Shown in pieces: positions 45,767 to 55,682 of a DNA stretch of 64,000 bases. The position numbers and the translations under genes were made by a program. Numbering within the stretch: position 1 is the first letter of the stretch; every line of letters starts with the position of its first letter. The notes under the pieces are model-generated. The model did no database searches and was not told the origin of the DNA. It was given only the letters and a program-made list of their open reading frames with translations. The stretch is from Clostridia bacterium (GTDB taxonomy: Bacteria > Bacillota > Clostridia > UBA1381 > UBA9506): positions 26,491-90,490 of the forward strand of contig JAFYVH010000015.1 of the NCBI GenBank assembly GCA_017549205.1, read 5' to 3'.

Positions 45767-47392
45767 ATGATTAAAAAAATTACAGCCTGCATTTTATCGG
45801 CTTGTCTTTTGGTTTTATCAGGCGTCAGCAGTCTTGCAATTACCGAGGGCTTAGCTCATAAAGCCGCATCGATGCTCAATGACATAGACCGCAGTATCGT
45901 TACGGCATCTTTGCCTATGGTTGTTTCTGACAGTGGTCTTGATATGCTGGATGCGGCACTTAAAAAGCATGAAAAAGGCGAAGACCCCGGTATGATTATG
46001 GGGCCTGCTATTGAGATGGCGCTGGGATATGTGGATGCAGACACATTAGGGTGCATGTTTGACAGCCTGCGACTTTTCAGCGAAGATTTTCGTGAAACAT
46101 GCCAGGACATTTATCAAAATGTGAAAGCTATGAAGCTGACAAGCACCGAATCAAAGGGTGCAGAGCTATTCCTTTCCCTTGTTTATCAAAAAGAAGCTGC
46201 ACTTCGTCAGGGACTTGAAAAGCACCAGATTTCACCAGGTGTGCTTGCCAATCTTTTGGAAGCCTATGCTAAGGAAAACGGCAGTCAAAAACTTATGACA
46301 TGGGACGGCACATCTTTTTCCGTGGGCTATACCAATGCGACTTTGGCAAGAGGGCTAAATGCCATCTGGCAAGGAAAAGACAGCAGTTTTGACGTAAGTG
46401 AGATTTCAGAGAACTTAGTCAGCAGTTTAAACGCACGCCTTTCTCAACAACAAAAAGAACAGGTTCTTCCTTTTTTAAGACGCATAGATTTTCTGGCCAA
46501 AGGCACGGGCACTTCTCAATCCGGCGGTGGCCAGGGCGGTGCAGCCGGCGGAACAACAGACAATGAGCAGAATGAACCGGTAACGCCCTTGCCCTCTGTG
46601 CAAGTAGCGGCATATCAGCTCCTTGAAACGGTTGATGGTTTGACAAAAGAGCAGGTTGGCAACGGCCTTTTGCTTGAGGTTACAGCAGCCGGTCTGCTTG
46701 CCTTAGAAACACAAATGGCATCGCCGGTGGTTTACGCCGTATCAGGCTCTGTTTTATCGCCTGTTAAAATGGCACTTAAAATAGATGGCAAGCTGCTTGC
46801 TGAAGTGTCACAGGGTGTTTACCTTGTTAAAGAGGCAGAAGATTATTTTACCGATTGTAATGATTGGGGCAAACCCTATGTTGAGGCTCTTTATGCCCGC
46901 CGTATTATTAACGGAAAGGCAGAAAAACAATTCTTCCCCAATGATACCATTACCCGTGAAGAGTTCGTGAAGCTGGTTGCAGAGCTCTTCGGCTTAAAAG
47001 CCAACACAACCGAAAGCGGCTTTCGTGATGTGCCGCAAAATGCCTGGTATGCCCCCTATGTAGCGGCAGCCAAGCAATATGGGTTTGTTAACGGCATCAG
47101 CGGCAGTGAGTTTGGTGTTGGCATGAACATTAAACGACAGGATATGGTAAAAATCATCAGCCAGATTCTCACTGCCAAAGGTCTTAGTGTAACGCCCGCA
47201 TCTTCAACGGTATTTGCAGACTATGCATCCATTGCGCCTTATGCGCAGCCACACGCACTGTCAGCTTATGCATGGAAAATTGTGAGCGGTGATGACAACC
47301 GGCGCTTTAATCCCAATCAGTTTGCAACGCGAAAAGAGGCAGCCAAAATGGTTTATGGTATGGTACAGGTCGTTTTAACAAGGGGACAGTAA
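45767..47392 (+). CDS. S-layer homology (SLH) domain surface protein 2
   Basis: 541 residues with the same architecture as the preceding gene: signal peptide (about 1-24, ending SSLA), helical domain (about 25-245), Gly-rich linker (about 246-275), then an extra beta-rich segment (about 280-355, with VYAVSGSVLSPVKMALKIDGK). Three SLH repeats end it (about 359-412, 418-472, 480-535). Only the first and third keep a good TREE/TRKE core; the second reads KRQD, so polymer binding may be weaker. The function of the helical part is unknown. The gene pair probably arose by duplication followed by strong divergence. Confidence 0.92.
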   Translation: MIKKITACILSACLLVLSGVSSLAITEGLAHKAASMLNDIDRSIVTASLPMVVSDSGLDMLDAALKKHEKGEDPGMIMGPAIEMALGYVDADTLGCMFDSLRLFSEDFRETCQDIYQNVKAMKLTSTESKGAELFLSLVYQKEAALRQGLEKHQISPGVLANLLEAYAKENGSQKLMTWDGTSFSVGYTNATLARGLNAIWQGKDSSFDVSEISENLVSSLNARLSQQQKEQVLPFLRRIDFLAKGTGTSQSGGGQGGAAGGTTDNEQNEPVTPLPSVQVAAYQLLETVDGLTKEQVGNGLLLEVTAAGLLALETQMASPVVYAVSGSVLSPVKMALKIDGKLLAEVSQGVYLVKEAEDYFTDCNDWGKPYVEALYARRIINGKAEKQFFPNDTITREEFVKLVAELFGLKANTTESGFRDVPQNAWYAPYVAAAKQYGFVNGISGSEFGVGMNIKRQDMVKIISQILTAKGLSVTPASSTVFADYASIAPYAQPHALSAYAWKIVSGDDNRRFNPNQFATRKEAAKMVYGMVQVVLTRGQ

Positions 47393-47549
47393 GAGCAAAA
47401 TGACGGGCTCTTGACATAAAAATGTTTTTTGTGCAAAGTTAACGAATAAAAAAAATATTTTTTGGTTAAAAATAGCCTAACAATTTTGCGGAATTTATGG
47501 TATCATATACAAGGTAATTGATATGTATATTATTAGGAGGTAAAAAGTA

Positions 47550-48665
47550 ATGGCAAGTCTTAATCTTAAGGGTATCTATAAAAGATATGCCGGTGGGGTT
47601 ACAGCTGTAAGTGACTTCAATTTAGATATTGAAGATAAAGAGTTTATCGTTTTGGTTGGTCCTTCCGGTTGCGGTAAATCAACAACACTTAGAATGATTG
47701 CCGGTCTGGAAGAAATCAGCGAAGGTGAACTTTATATCGGAGACAGACTGGTAAATGATGTAGCACCGAAGGACAGAGACATCGCAATGGTGTTCCAGAA
47801 CTATGCTCTGTATCCTCATATGTCTGTATTTGACAACATGGCATTTGGTCTTAAACTGAGAAAAATGCCCAAGGAAGAAATTAAAAAACGCGTTAGCGAA
47901 GCTGCCAGAATTCTGGATATTGAGCATCTGCTCGACAGAAAGCCCAAGGCTTTATCCGGCGGTCAGAGACAGAGAGTTGCGTTGGGTCGTGCCATCGTGC
48001 GTGAACCCAAGGTATTCTTAATGGACGAACCTCTTTCTAACTTGGATGCTAAGTTAAGAGGTCAGATGAGAACAGAAATCAGCAAGTTACATAAGAAACT
48101 GCAGACAACCTTCATCTATGTAACCCATGACCAGACAGAAGCTATGACAATGGGTACCAGAATCGTTGTTATGAAAGATGGTTTCATTCAGCAGATTGAT
48201 ACACCTCAGGCTTTATATGAAAAACCCTGCAATGTGTTTGTTGCCGGCTTTATTGGCAGCCCACCGATGAACTTCATCGATGCAGAATTGCAGAATGCTG
48301 CTGACGGCGGCCTGCAGCTTGCTTTTGGTGATACAACCATTAAATTGCCCGAAGCAAAGGCTAAATCTTTGGAAGGCTCCGAATATATCGGCAAGAAAGT
48401 TTTAATGGGTATTCGTCCTGAAAACATTCATGACGAGGCTGTTATGGTTGGTATGAACCCTGAATGTATGGTATCTGCTTATGTAGATGTTACCGAAATG
48501 ATGTGTGCTGAAACCTACCTGTATGTAACAGTTGAAGGTACACCGTTTGTTGCCAGAGTTAACCCCAGAACAACTGCTAAAGCAGGTGACACCATTAACC
48601 TGATTTTAGAGGGCAACAGAATTCATCTGTTTGACAAAGAAACAGAAATGGCAATTTTAAACTAA
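47550..48665 (+). CDS. MalK/UgpC/MsmK-type sugar ABC transporter ATPase
   Basis: 371 residues. Walker A is [16 protein letters not shown], the signature [14 protein letters not shown] and Walker [17 protein letters not shown]-terminal TOBE/regulatory domain of about 130 residues ([13 protein letters not shown]) marks the CUT1 (carbohydrate uptake) class. No permease or binding protein gene is adjacent. Solitary ATPases of this kind (MsmX, MsmK) often energize several sugar importers, and that is the likely role here. GGAGGT precedes ATG by about 7 nt; a terminator follows. Confidence 0.93.
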   Translation: MASLNLKGIYKRYAGGVTAVSDFNLDIEDKEFIVLVGPSGCGKSTTLRMIAGLEEISEGELYIGDRLVNDVAPKDRDIAMVFQNYALYPHMSVFDNMAFGLKLRKMPKEEIKKRVSEAARILDIEHLLDRKPKALSGGQRQRVALGRAIVREPKVFLMDEPLSNLDAKLRGQMRTEISKLHKKLQTTFIYVTHDQTEAMTMGTRIVVMKDGFIQQIDTPQALYEKPCNVFVAGFIGSPPMNFIDAELQNAADGGLQLAFGDTTIKLPEAKAKSLEGSEYIGKKVLMGIRPENIHDEAVMVGMNPECMVSAYVDVTEMMCAETYLYVTVEGTPFVARVNPRTTAKAGDTINLILEGNRIHLFDKETEMAILN

Positions 48666-48677
48666 ATTAGTGCATGT

Positions 48678-48705
48678 AAGGGTGGCTGTATGGCCACCCT
48701 TTTTT
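48678..48705 (+). terminator. Terminator after the ABC ATPase gene
   Basis: AAGGGTGGC (48678-48686) pairs with GCCACCCTT (48693-48701) around a 6-nt loop, followed by T residues. Confidence 0.88.
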
Positions 48706-48759
48706 GCGCTTTTAACCAGGATTGAAATTGAACCAAAAAGCAGAGAAAAAAAGAAAAAC

Positions 48760-48788
48760 TTGCAATCATGACAAATGTTTGATATAAT
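48760..48788 (+). promoter_or_regulatory. Promoter for pyrK-pyrD-pgi
   Basis: TTGCAA (48760-48765), 17-bp spacer, TATAAT (48783-48788). The leader to pyrK is only about 55 nt and holds no PyrR-type attenuator that I can see. Confidence 0.8.
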
Positions 48789-48849
48789 GTACAAGTTAGA
48801 TAAGTTGATATTTATGTTATCAGGTTTTATGATAAAAAAGGAGCGTTCT

Positions 48850-49617
48850 ATGAGCTATCAAGATTATAGCTGTCAGATTTGCAGTCAGCAGGAAATAGCC
48901 CCGAATATAATTGCTTGCTGCCTTGAAAATGCCCACCTTGCAAAAAATGCAAAACCAGGACAATTTCTGCATATACAGTGTGGCGACCCGGCTTCTATGC
49001 CTCTTCGCCGACCCATCAGCATTTGTGATGTCAACGGCGATGAGCTGACCATTATTTATGAAGTTAAAGGTCGTGGCACCAAAGCCCTGCGGGAACAAAC
49101 AGGCAAGGTACAGGTGTTGGGTCCTTTGGGTAATGGTTTTTTGGTGGATAATTCTCTTTATAAGCGTCCGGCGGTTATTGGTGGCGGTATTGGTACATAT
49201 CCGTTATATCTTTTAACCAAACAACTGACAAATGCATCTGTTTATTTAGGTTTTCGCAATCAGAGCGTAGTAACTTTAGAACAGGAATTTTGTCAGGTGG
49301 CAGAAAAAGTCACCATTACAACCGATGATGGTAGTTATGGTGTTTCCGGCTTTGCCATTACACAGCTGGAAGAAGACCACAAAAAAGAAGTATTTGACAT
49401 TGTGTATGCTTGCGGTCCCAAGCCCATGCTTCGTGCGGTGCAGGCCTTTGCCGAGAAAACAGGCGTACCCTGTCAGCTCTCTTTAGAAGAGCGGATGGGT
49501 TGCGGTATTGGTGCTTGTCTCACTTGCAACTGCGAAACACATGAAGAGGGTTCTGCTCATTACAAGCATGTGTGCAAAAACGGTCCTGTATTTTGGTCAC
49601 AGGAGGTGGTTCTGTGA
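48850..49617 (+). CDS. pyrK: Dihydroorotate dehydrogenase B electron-transfer subunit PyrK
   Basis: 255 residues. PyrK passes electrons between PyrD and NAD+. The FAD-binding region contains MPLRRPISICDV (RxYS-like) and the NAD-binding part GGGIGTYPLYLL. The C-terminal [2Fe-2S] motif EERMGCGIGACLTC...HVCKNGPVF supplies four cysteines. GGAG lies 6 nt before ATG 48850, so the longer open frame upstream is not used. Its stop overlaps the pyrD start by one base. Confidence 0.95.
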   Translation: MSYQDYSCQICSQQEIAPNIIACCLENAHLAKNAKPGQFLHIQCGDPASMPLRRPISICDVNGDELTIIYEVKGRGTKALREQTGKVQVLGPLGNGFLVDNSLYKRPAVIGGGIGTYPLYLLTKQLTNASVYLGFRNQSVVTLEQEFCQVAEKVTITTDDGSYGVSGFAITQLEEDHKKEVFDIVYACGPKPMLRAVQAFAEKTGVPCQLSLEERMGCGIGACLTCNCETHEEGSAHYKHVCKNGPVFWSQEVVL

Positions 49618-50531
49618 TGGATATGAAGATTAATATTGCCGGCGTTGAACTTGACAACCCTATTATTGCTGCCTCAGGAACCTATGGCTTTGGACATGAA
49701 TATAACGAGTTTTATGATATAAGCGAAATTGGTGCTATTTCTGTTAAGGGACTCACCAAATCACCCAGAGCAGGCAATCCGCCACCGCGTATAACAGAGA
49801 CAATAGGTGGCATATTAAACAGTGTGGGCCTGCAAAATCCCGGTGTGGATGCCTTTATCAAAGAGGAAATTCCGTTTTTGAGAAAGCATCGCTGCAAAAT
49901 TATTGCAAACATGGCAGGTAACACCTTTGAAGATTATTGCGAAATGGCAGAAAAGCTTTCAGCAGCAGATGTTGATATGCTTGAAATGAATATATCCTGC
50001 CCCAATGTTAAGGCAGGGGGAGCGGCCTTTGGAACCAATCCCGATACGGTGCTTGCCATCACAAAAGCGGTGCGGACCTATGCCAAAAAACCGTTAATTG
50101 TGAAGCTTTCACCTAATGTGGCCGACATTACCGAAACAGCCAAAGCAGCAGAAGCCGGTGGTGCCGATGCCCTTTCGCTCATCAATACATTAACGGGCAT
50201 GGCCATCGACATTAACACCCGCAGACCAATCCTTGCAAATGTTGTGGGTGGCTTGTCCGGCCCCTGCGTGAAGCCAGTGGCACTTCGTATGGTATATCAA
50301 GTACATCAGGCTGTGAAACTGCCGATTATCGGTATGGGTGGCATTTCAAACGGCGATGATGCAGTTGAGTTTTTATTGGCTGGCAGCACAGCCATTTCCG
50401 TTGGAACAGCTAATTTTACAGACCCCTATGCATGCCTGAAAATTCGTGATGGCATCAAGACCTATATGGAGAAACATCAAATCAAGACAGTCCGTGAGTT
50501 GACGGGTGGACTGATTGTGGAATCGAAATAG
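49617..50531 (+). CDS. pyrD: Dihydroorotate dehydrogenase B catalytic subunit PyrD (class 1B)
   Basis: 305 residues. It oxidizes dihydroorotate to orotate in pyrimidine synthesis. FMN-barrel motifs: [28 protein letters not shown], and the catalytic cysteine in [13 protein letters not shown], which marks class 1B and uses PyrK. GIPIIGMGG-type phosphate loop reads [18 protein letters not shown]. Start choice: ATG 49617 (AGGAGG about 10 nt upstream) overlaps the pyrK stop; GTG 49614 is a close alternative. Other pyr genes are not in the window. Confidence 0.96.
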   Translation: MDMKINIAGVELDNPIIAASGTYGFGHEYNEFYDISEIGAISVKGLTKSPRAGNPPPRITETIGGILNSVGLQNPGVDAFIKEEIPFLRKHRCKIIANMAGNTFEDYCEMAEKLSAADVDMLEMNISCPNVKAGGAAFGTNPDTVLAITKAVRTYAKKPLIVKLSPNVADITETAKAAEAGGADALSLINTLTGMAIDINTRRPILANVVGGLSGPCVKPVALRMVYQVHQAVKLPIIGMGGISNGDDAVEFLLAGSTAISVGTANFTDPYACLKIRDGIKTYMEKHQIKTVRELTGGLIVESK

Positions 50532-50539
50532 GAGGAGCT

Positions 50540-51886
50540 ATGAAAGATATTGCGCTGGATTACAGCAAAGCGTTAACATCAATTCAACCCAAAGAATTAG
50601 AGAAAATAGCTGAGCAAGTAAAAGCGGCACATGAGACCTTAACCAACAAAACGGGTGCAGGCAGTGATTTTTTGGGTTGGGTAGACTTGCCCAAAACCTA
50701 TGATAAAGAAGAATTTGCACGCATCAAGGTTGCAGCCGAAAAAATCAGAAAAACGGCAGAAGTTTTGATTGTCATAGGTGTTGGCGGTTCTTATTTGGGT
50801 GCAAAAGCAGCCGTTGAAATGCTCTCAAACAGCTTTTACAATCTGCAGGGGGAGGGCGAAAGAAAAGCGCCGCAAATTCTCTTTGCCGGCACTTCTACAA
50901 GCTCTGTCTATCTATCAGATTTATATAATCTGGTCAAGGATAAAGAAATTTGCCTGAATGTTGTTTCTAAATCCGGCACCACACTAGAGCCTGCCATTGC
51001 CTTTCGCGTGTTCAAAGAATTAATGGAACAAAAATATGGCAAGGCAGGGGCAAAAGAGCGCATTTTTGTTACAACCGATAAAGAACGGGGCGCTTTAAAA
51101 AAGCTGTCAGATGAAGAAGGGTATGAAACCTTTGTTGTTGCAGACGACATTGGCGGACGCTATTCCGTTTTAAGTGCTGTGGGATTGCTTCCTATTGCCG
51201 TCAGCGGCGCTGATTTAGATGAAATCATGCGCGGAGCCATAGATGGCTTTCACGCTTATGCAGACGCTGAGCTTTCAAACAACATTTGCTATCAATATGC
51301 AGCGGTGCGCAATCTTTTATATCAAAAAGGCAAGACCATTGAGATTATGGCGAATTATGAGCCTAAGCTGCATTTTTTTGCCCAGTGGTGGAAGCAGCTT
51401 TATGGCGAAAGTGAGGGCAAAAACCACAAGGGGATTTTCCCGGTACTTGCCGATTATTCAACCGAATTACATTCTGTGGGACAGTATATTCAAGATGGCT
51501 TGCGGAATTTGTTTGAAACGGTTTTACATGTTGAAAATGTTGATGAAGATGTCATCATCAAAGAAGATGCAGATAATATTGACGGCTTAAACTTTTTAGC
51601 CGGCAAGTCCCTTTCTTACATTAATGAAAGAGCTTTTCAAGGCGCGACTTTAGCCCATCATGACGGTGGTGTGCCCAGTATTATCATCAATATTCCCAAA
51701 TTGAATGAATATTACTTTGGTAAGCTGGTTTATTTCTTTGAAAAAGCCTGTGGCATCAGTGGATACTTATTGGGCGTTAATCCCTTTGACCAACCGGGTG
51801 TTGAGGCTTATAAAAAGAATATGTATGCCCTTTTGGGCAAACCGGGTTATGAAAGTGAAAAAGAAAAACTTAAAGCGCGATTTTAA
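50540..51886 (+). CDS. pgi: Glucose-6-phosphate isomerase
   Basis: 448 residues, the shorter Gram-positive form. It interconverts glucose-6-P and fructose-6-P. Substrate-binding and signature elements: [41 protein letters not shown], the signature [12 protein letters not shown] with the catalytic Glu, and a C-terminal [15 protein letters not shown]. It starts 8 bp after pyrD with GGAGG at normal distance, so it shares that transcript. Confidence 0.97.
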   Translation: MKDIALDYSKALTSIQPKELEKIAEQVKAAHETLTNKTGAGSDFLGWVDLPKTYDKEEFARIKVAAEKIRKTAEVLIVIGVGGSYLGAKAAVEMLSNSFYNLQGEGERKAPQILFAGTSTSSVYLSDLYNLVKDKEICLNVVSKSGTTLEPAIAFRVFKELMEQKYGKAGAKERIFVTTDKERGALKKLSDEEGYETFVVADDIGGRYSVLSAVGLLPIAVSGADLDEIMRGAIDGFHAYADAELSNNICYQYAAVRNLLYQKGKTIEIMANYEPKLHFFAQWWKQLYGESEGKNHKGIFPVLADYSTELHSVGQYIQDGLRNLFETVLHVENVDEDVIIKEDADNIDGLNFLAGKSLSYINERAFQGATLAHHDGGVPSIIINIPKLNEYYFGKLVYFFEKACGISGYLLGVNPFDQPGVEAYKKNMYALLGKPGYESEKEKLKARF

Positions 51887-51924
51887 CTGCGAAACAGCAC
51901 AATGGACCGTAAAAGGAGGAAACC

Positions 51925-53427
51925 ATGAATTATACAAGCACAAGGAACAAGAGCCTATCTGTAACATCGGCTGAGGCAATCAAAACAGGTCTGGCACCGG
52001 ATGGTGGTTTGTTTGTTCCAAATGAAATTCCGCAAATGACTCAGGAAGAGATTGGCGCACTGGCGTCTATGAGCTATACTGACAGAGCCGTTAAAATTTT
52101 GGAACAGTTCTTAACCGATTTTACCGGAGCTGAACTGTCAGAATGTGCTCACAACGCGTATAATAAAATCAAATTTGAAACAGATGAAATTGCTCCATTA
52201 TATAAATTGAAAGATAACACCTATTTTCTGGAGCTTTGGCATGGTCCCACCTGTGCTTTTAAAGACATGGCACTGCAGATTTTGCCTCATCTTCTGAAAA
52301 AATCTGTTTTAAAGACAGGTGAAACAAAAGAGGTTGTTATTTTGGTGGCCACCTCCGGTGACACCGGCAAAGCTGCTTTAGAGGGCTTTAAGGATGTTGA
52401 TGGAACACGCATTATTGTTTTCTATCCCGAAAACGGCGTATCAAGCATCCAAAAGCGCCAAATGATTACCCAAGAGGGTAACAATGTTGATGTTGCGGCG
52501 GTTATGGGCAATTTTGACGATGCCCAAAGCGGTGTTAAGCAGATTTTTAATGATAAAGAATATGCACAGGTATTAGAACGGAATAACTTTATGCTGTCAA
52601 GCGCCAACTCTATTAACTGGGGACGCTTGGTGCCGCAGATTGTTTATTATTTTTCTGCTTATTGCAATCTTTGCAAAAACGATGAAATTAAGTTGGGCGA
52701 ACCGGTGAATTTTGTTGTGCCCACAGGTAACTTCGGTAACATTTTGGCAGCTTATTATGCTAAAGAAATGGGTCTGCCCATTCATAAGCTGATTTGTGCT
52801 TCTAATGAGAACAATATTTTAACTGATTTTATCCGCACAGGTGTGTATGACAAAAATCGTCCTTTTAAGACCACCAGCTCACCCTCTATGGATATTTTAA
52901 TTTCCAGCAACTTAGAGCGGTTTTTATATCAGGCAACAGGCTGTGATGATGTGCGTGTTGCTACATGGATGAAAGAGCTTGCTGAAACAGGACGCTATGA
53001 AGTGCCTGATGTGACAAAGGCAAAGATTAAAGAGATTTTCTATGGCGGCTTTTGTGATGATGCAGAAACTCTGGCCACCATTTCAGCTGTCAGCAAGGAA
53101 ACCGGCTATGTAATGGATACACACACAGCCGTTGCCAAATGTGTTTATAAGCAATATAAAGAAGAGACAGGCGACGCAACAAAAACAGTTATTGTTTCCA
53201 CAGCCAGTCCCTTTAAGTTCACTGACAATGTGCTGACGGCGATTGCAGGAAAAGAGGCAGCAGAGGGTCTTGACGATTTTGAACTGTTGGATGCCTTAGC
53301 TGAAAAATCAGGCTTAACCATTCCCGCTTCCTTGGCCGGTCTCACGAACAAACCCATTATTTTCAGCACTACCTGCGATAAAACAGAAATGTATGATGTT
53401 GTTAGTCACATGCTGAATTTGTCATAA
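51925..53427 (+). CDS. thrC: Threonine synthase
   Basis: 500 residues. PLP-dependent conversion of O-phosphohomoserine to threonine. The PLP lysine lies in HGPTCAFKDMALQ (about residue 113). Phosphate-binding ATSGDTGKAALEGF and the later VPTGNFGNILAAYYAK are canonical. The length fits the longer, ThrC-2 type with an N-terminal helical domain (TRNKSLSVTSAEAIKTGLAPDGG). No other threonine genes are adjacent. GGAGG sits 7 nt before ATG. Confidence 0.96.
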   Translation: MNYTSTRNKSLSVTSAEAIKTGLAPDGGLFVPNEIPQMTQEEIGALASMSYTDRAVKILEQFLTDFTGAELSECAHNAYNKIKFETDEIAPLYKLKDNTYFLELWHGPTCAFKDMALQILPHLLKKSVLKTGETKEVVILVATSGDTGKAALEGFKDVDGTRIIVFYPENGVSSIQKRQMITQEGNNVDVAAVMGNFDDAQSGVKQIFNDKEYAQVLERNNFMLSSANSINWGRLVPQIVYYFSAYCNLCKNDEIKLGEPVNFVVPTGNFGNILAAYYAKEMGLPIHKLICASNENNILTDFIRTGVYDKNRPFKTTSSPSMDILISSNLERFLYQATGCDDVRVATWMKELAETGRYEVPDVTKAKIKEIFYGGFCDDAETLATISAVSKETGYVMDTHTAVAKCVYKQYKEETGDATKTVIVSTASPFKFTDNVLTAIAGKEAAEGLDDFELLDALAEKSGLTIPASLAGLTNKPIIFSTTCDKTEMYDVVSHMLNLS

Positions 53428-53449
53428 GCAGAGAAAGTAGGAGAATGCT

Positions 53450-54424
53450 ATGGGAACAAGTTGGATTCAGGCAGTGGTTTACACCACAGAAGCAGGCATA
53501 GAGCCTGTTAGTGGCCGCTTATATCAGTTGGGTATAAATGGTCTTGAGATTGAGGACGAGGCCGATTTTAAAGCCTTTTTAGAAGAAAATCGTTCCGCCT
53601 GGGACTATGTTGATGAAGCGCTGATGCAGGCAAAGTCGGGCGAAACAAACATAAAGTTTTATGTGACGGCAGACAGTGCCGGCAGAGAAACCTTGGGCGA
53701 AGTTGAAAGAAGCTTAGCGGAACTGCGCTCTTTAGACAAGGAGAAGCTCTTTGGCAGCCTGCGCGTTACGGTTTCCTCTGTAGACGAAGAGGATTGGGCA
53801 AATAACTGGAAGCAATATTTTAAGCCTCTCACTGTTGGTGAACGCATTTTGATTTTGCCGGAATGGGAAACGCTGACAGAACCAACAGACCGCACCGTGT
53901 TTGTGATTAACCCCGGCATGAGCTTTGGAACGGGCTCTCATCACACCACAAGACTGTGCCTTGAGAGACTGGAAAAATATATTAAGCCCGGTATGGAGAT
54001 TTTAGATTTAGGCTGTGGCAGCGGCATTTTATCTTTGGTGGCGTTACTTTTGGGCGCTAAATCTGCCACCGCTGTTGACATTGACCCCAACGCAGCCCGG
54101 ATTGCAAGGGAAAACGCCCGCCGTAACGGCATAGGTGACAAAAATTATCGTATTTTTGCCGGCAATGTTTTAGAAGATGCGGCTTTGGTCGAAGCCATCT
54201 CTGACCGGAAATATGATATCATTCTGGCTAATATTGTGGCAGATGTTATTATTGCACTTTCACCGGCCATCAGCCCTTTATTGAAAGATGATGGCGTGTA
54301 TATCACCTCCGGCATTATTACTGACCGTGGTGATGAGGTGCTTGCTTGTTATGAAAAGCAGCCCCTTAAGCTTTCACATCAAAGCCAAAGCGGTGATTGG
54401 CTGGCTTTGGACTATACAAAATAG
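53450..54424 (+). CDS. prmA: Ribosomal protein L11 methyltransferase PrmA
   Basis: 324 residues. PrmA trimethylates several amino groups of ribosomal protein L11. The N-terminal substrate domain (WIQAVVYTTEAGIEPVSGRL) precedes the SAM-binding domain with PGMSFGTGSHHTTRLCL, LDLGCGSGILSLVALLLGA and the catalytic-loop NIVADVIIAL. In many Firmicutes prmA follows dnaJ; here it is far from the dnaK operon and next to thrC, so that linkage has been lost. Confidence 0.95.
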   Translation: MGTSWIQAVVYTTEAGIEPVSGRLYQLGINGLEIEDEADFKAFLEENRSAWDYVDEALMQAKSGETNIKFYVTADSAGRETLGEVERSLAELRSLDKEKLFGSLRVTVSSVDEEDWANNWKQYFKPLTVGERILILPEWETLTEPTDRTVFVINPGMSFGTGSHHTTRLCLERLEKYIKPGMEILDLGCGSGILSLVALLLGAKSATAVDIDPNAARIARENARRNGIGDKNYRIFAGNVLEDAALVEAISDRKYDIILANIVADVIIALSPAISPLLKDDGVYITSGIITDRGDEVLACYEKQPLKLSHQSQSGDWLALDYTK

Positions 54425-54519
54425 TCAAAGGTTATGTTGGATTGCAGAAATCAGAATTTTATTTTTTTATGCAATGGCACAATAGCCCTTAAACAGAGGA
54501 ATGAAAATGAGAAAAAAGC

Positions 54520-54548
54520 TTGCGGTTTTTTCAATTCTTTGTTATAAT
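54520..54548 (+). promoter_or_regulatory. tRNA-Val promoter
   Basis: TTGCGG (54520-54525), 17-bp spacer, TATAAT (54543-54548), about 50 bp before the tRNA. Confidence 0.75.
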
Positions 54549-54603
54549 ATCTTTGGTAATTACATAAAGAGAGCAGAGGGATTTATCGTGTAGTTGCATT
54601 TAA

Positions 54604-54680
<77 letters not shown>

Positions 54681-54714
54681 ATTCGGAATAAGCAATGCTT
54701 ATTCCGAATTTTTA
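54681..54714 (+). terminator. Terminator after tRNA-Val
   Basis: ATTCGGAATAAG pairs with CTTATTCCGAAT around a CAATG loop, directly after the encoded CCA, and is followed by TTTTT. Confidence 0.92.
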
Positions 54715-54760
54715 TATGTGACCAAGGGTATTTAAGCTGATAGCAGAAAGGATGAGGTGT

Positions 54761-55615
54761 GTGAGAACAGGATTGGTTATGGAGGGCGGTGCCATGCGCG
54801 GCATGTTTACTGCCGGTGTAATTGATGTTTTAATGGAGCATGACATTGAATTTGACGGCGCAGTGGGCACCTCAGCCGGCGCGGCCTTTGGTTGTAATTA
54901 TAAATCCCGTCAGATTGGCAGAACTATTCGCTATAACAAAAAATATTGTCGGGATAAACGGTTTGTCAGCCTTTCATCCTGGCTCAAAACGGGTGACCTT
55001 TATGGCGTTGAATTTAGCTATCACGAAATTCCCAACCATTTAGACCCTTTTGACCGCGAAACCTTTTCGGCATCACCTATGGAGTTTTATGTTGTGTGCA
55101 CCGATATGGAAACCGGTGAGGCGGTTTATCATAACTGCACAACGGGTGAACAGGAAGACATTGAATGGATGCGCGCCTCTGCTTCAATGCCGCTGGCAGC
55201 AAGAACAGTTTTCATTGGAGATAGAAAGCTGTCAGACGGCGGTACGGCTGATTCCATTGCCCTTAAGTTTATGGAAGAAAAGGGTTATGAGCGCAATGTG
55301 GTCATTTTAACACAACCGGCAGGTTTTTCAAAAAAACCAAATCGCTTAATGCCACTTATGAAATTGGCATATAGGCGCTATCCATACTTTATAAAGGCAT
55401 TAGCAACCAGACATAACCGCTATAACGAAACCCTTGCCTACATAAAGCAGCAGGAAGAAGAGGGAAAAGTGTTTGTCATTCGTCCCCCTGAGCCTCTGGG
55501 AGTAGGGGCAGCAGAAAAAAATCCCGATGAACTGGAAAGAGTTTATCAAATCGGCAGAAAAACAGCAATGGAAACCTTAAAGAGCCTGCGCCGATGGTTA
55601 GAAGAAAATAACTGA
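54761..55615 (+). CDS. Patatin-like phospholipase (YjjU/RssA-like)
   Basis: About 284 residues. The patatin fold is clear: oxyanion motif EGGAMRGMFTAGV, nucleophile elbow GTSAGAA (Ser about residue 40), and catalytic Asp in SDGGTADS (about 164). The family hydrolyzes acyl esters of phospholipids; the substrate here is unknown. There is no signal peptide, so it acts in the cytoplasm or on the inner membrane face. GTG 54761 is preferred (AAAGGA 8 nt upstream); ATG 54752 overlaps the ribosome site. It ends at a shared terminator with the phage-like repressor. Confidence 0.9.
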   Translation: MRTGLVMEGGAMRGMFTAGVIDVLMEHDIEFDGAVGTSAGAAFGCNYKSRQIGRTIRYNKKYCRDKRFVSLSSWLKTGDLYGVEFSYHEIPNHLDPFDRETFSASPMEFYVVCTDMETGEAVYHNCTTGEQEDIEWMRASASMPLAARTVFIGDRKLSDGGTADSIALKFMEEKGYERNVVILTQPAGFSKKPNRLMPLMKLAYRRYPYFIKALATRHNRYNETLAYIKQQEEEGKVFVIRPPEPLGVGAAEKNPDELERVYQIGRKTAMETLKSLRRWLEENN

Positions 55616-55628
55616 ATTTACAGTATAA

Positions 55629-55673
55629 AGACATAATAAAAAGGGCTTTTAAAAAGCCCTTTTTATTATGTCT
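55629..55673. terminator. Bidirectional terminator with 22-bp stem
   Basis: Bases 55629-55650 pair with 55652-55673; the core is AAAAAGGGCTTT / AAAGCCCTTTTT. A and T runs on both sides of the GC core allow it to end both the patatin (+) and repressor (-) transcripts. Confidence 0.9.
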
Positions 55674-55682
55674 TTAATTCTG

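Noticed and set aside
48789..48849. PyrR attenuator upstream of pyrK
   Set aside because: The leader is too short and contains neither an anti-antiterminator nor a terminator hairpin.
51887..51924. T-box leader upstream of thrC
   Set aside because: Only 38 bp separate pgi from thrC, too short for a T-box, and no T-box core motif is visible.
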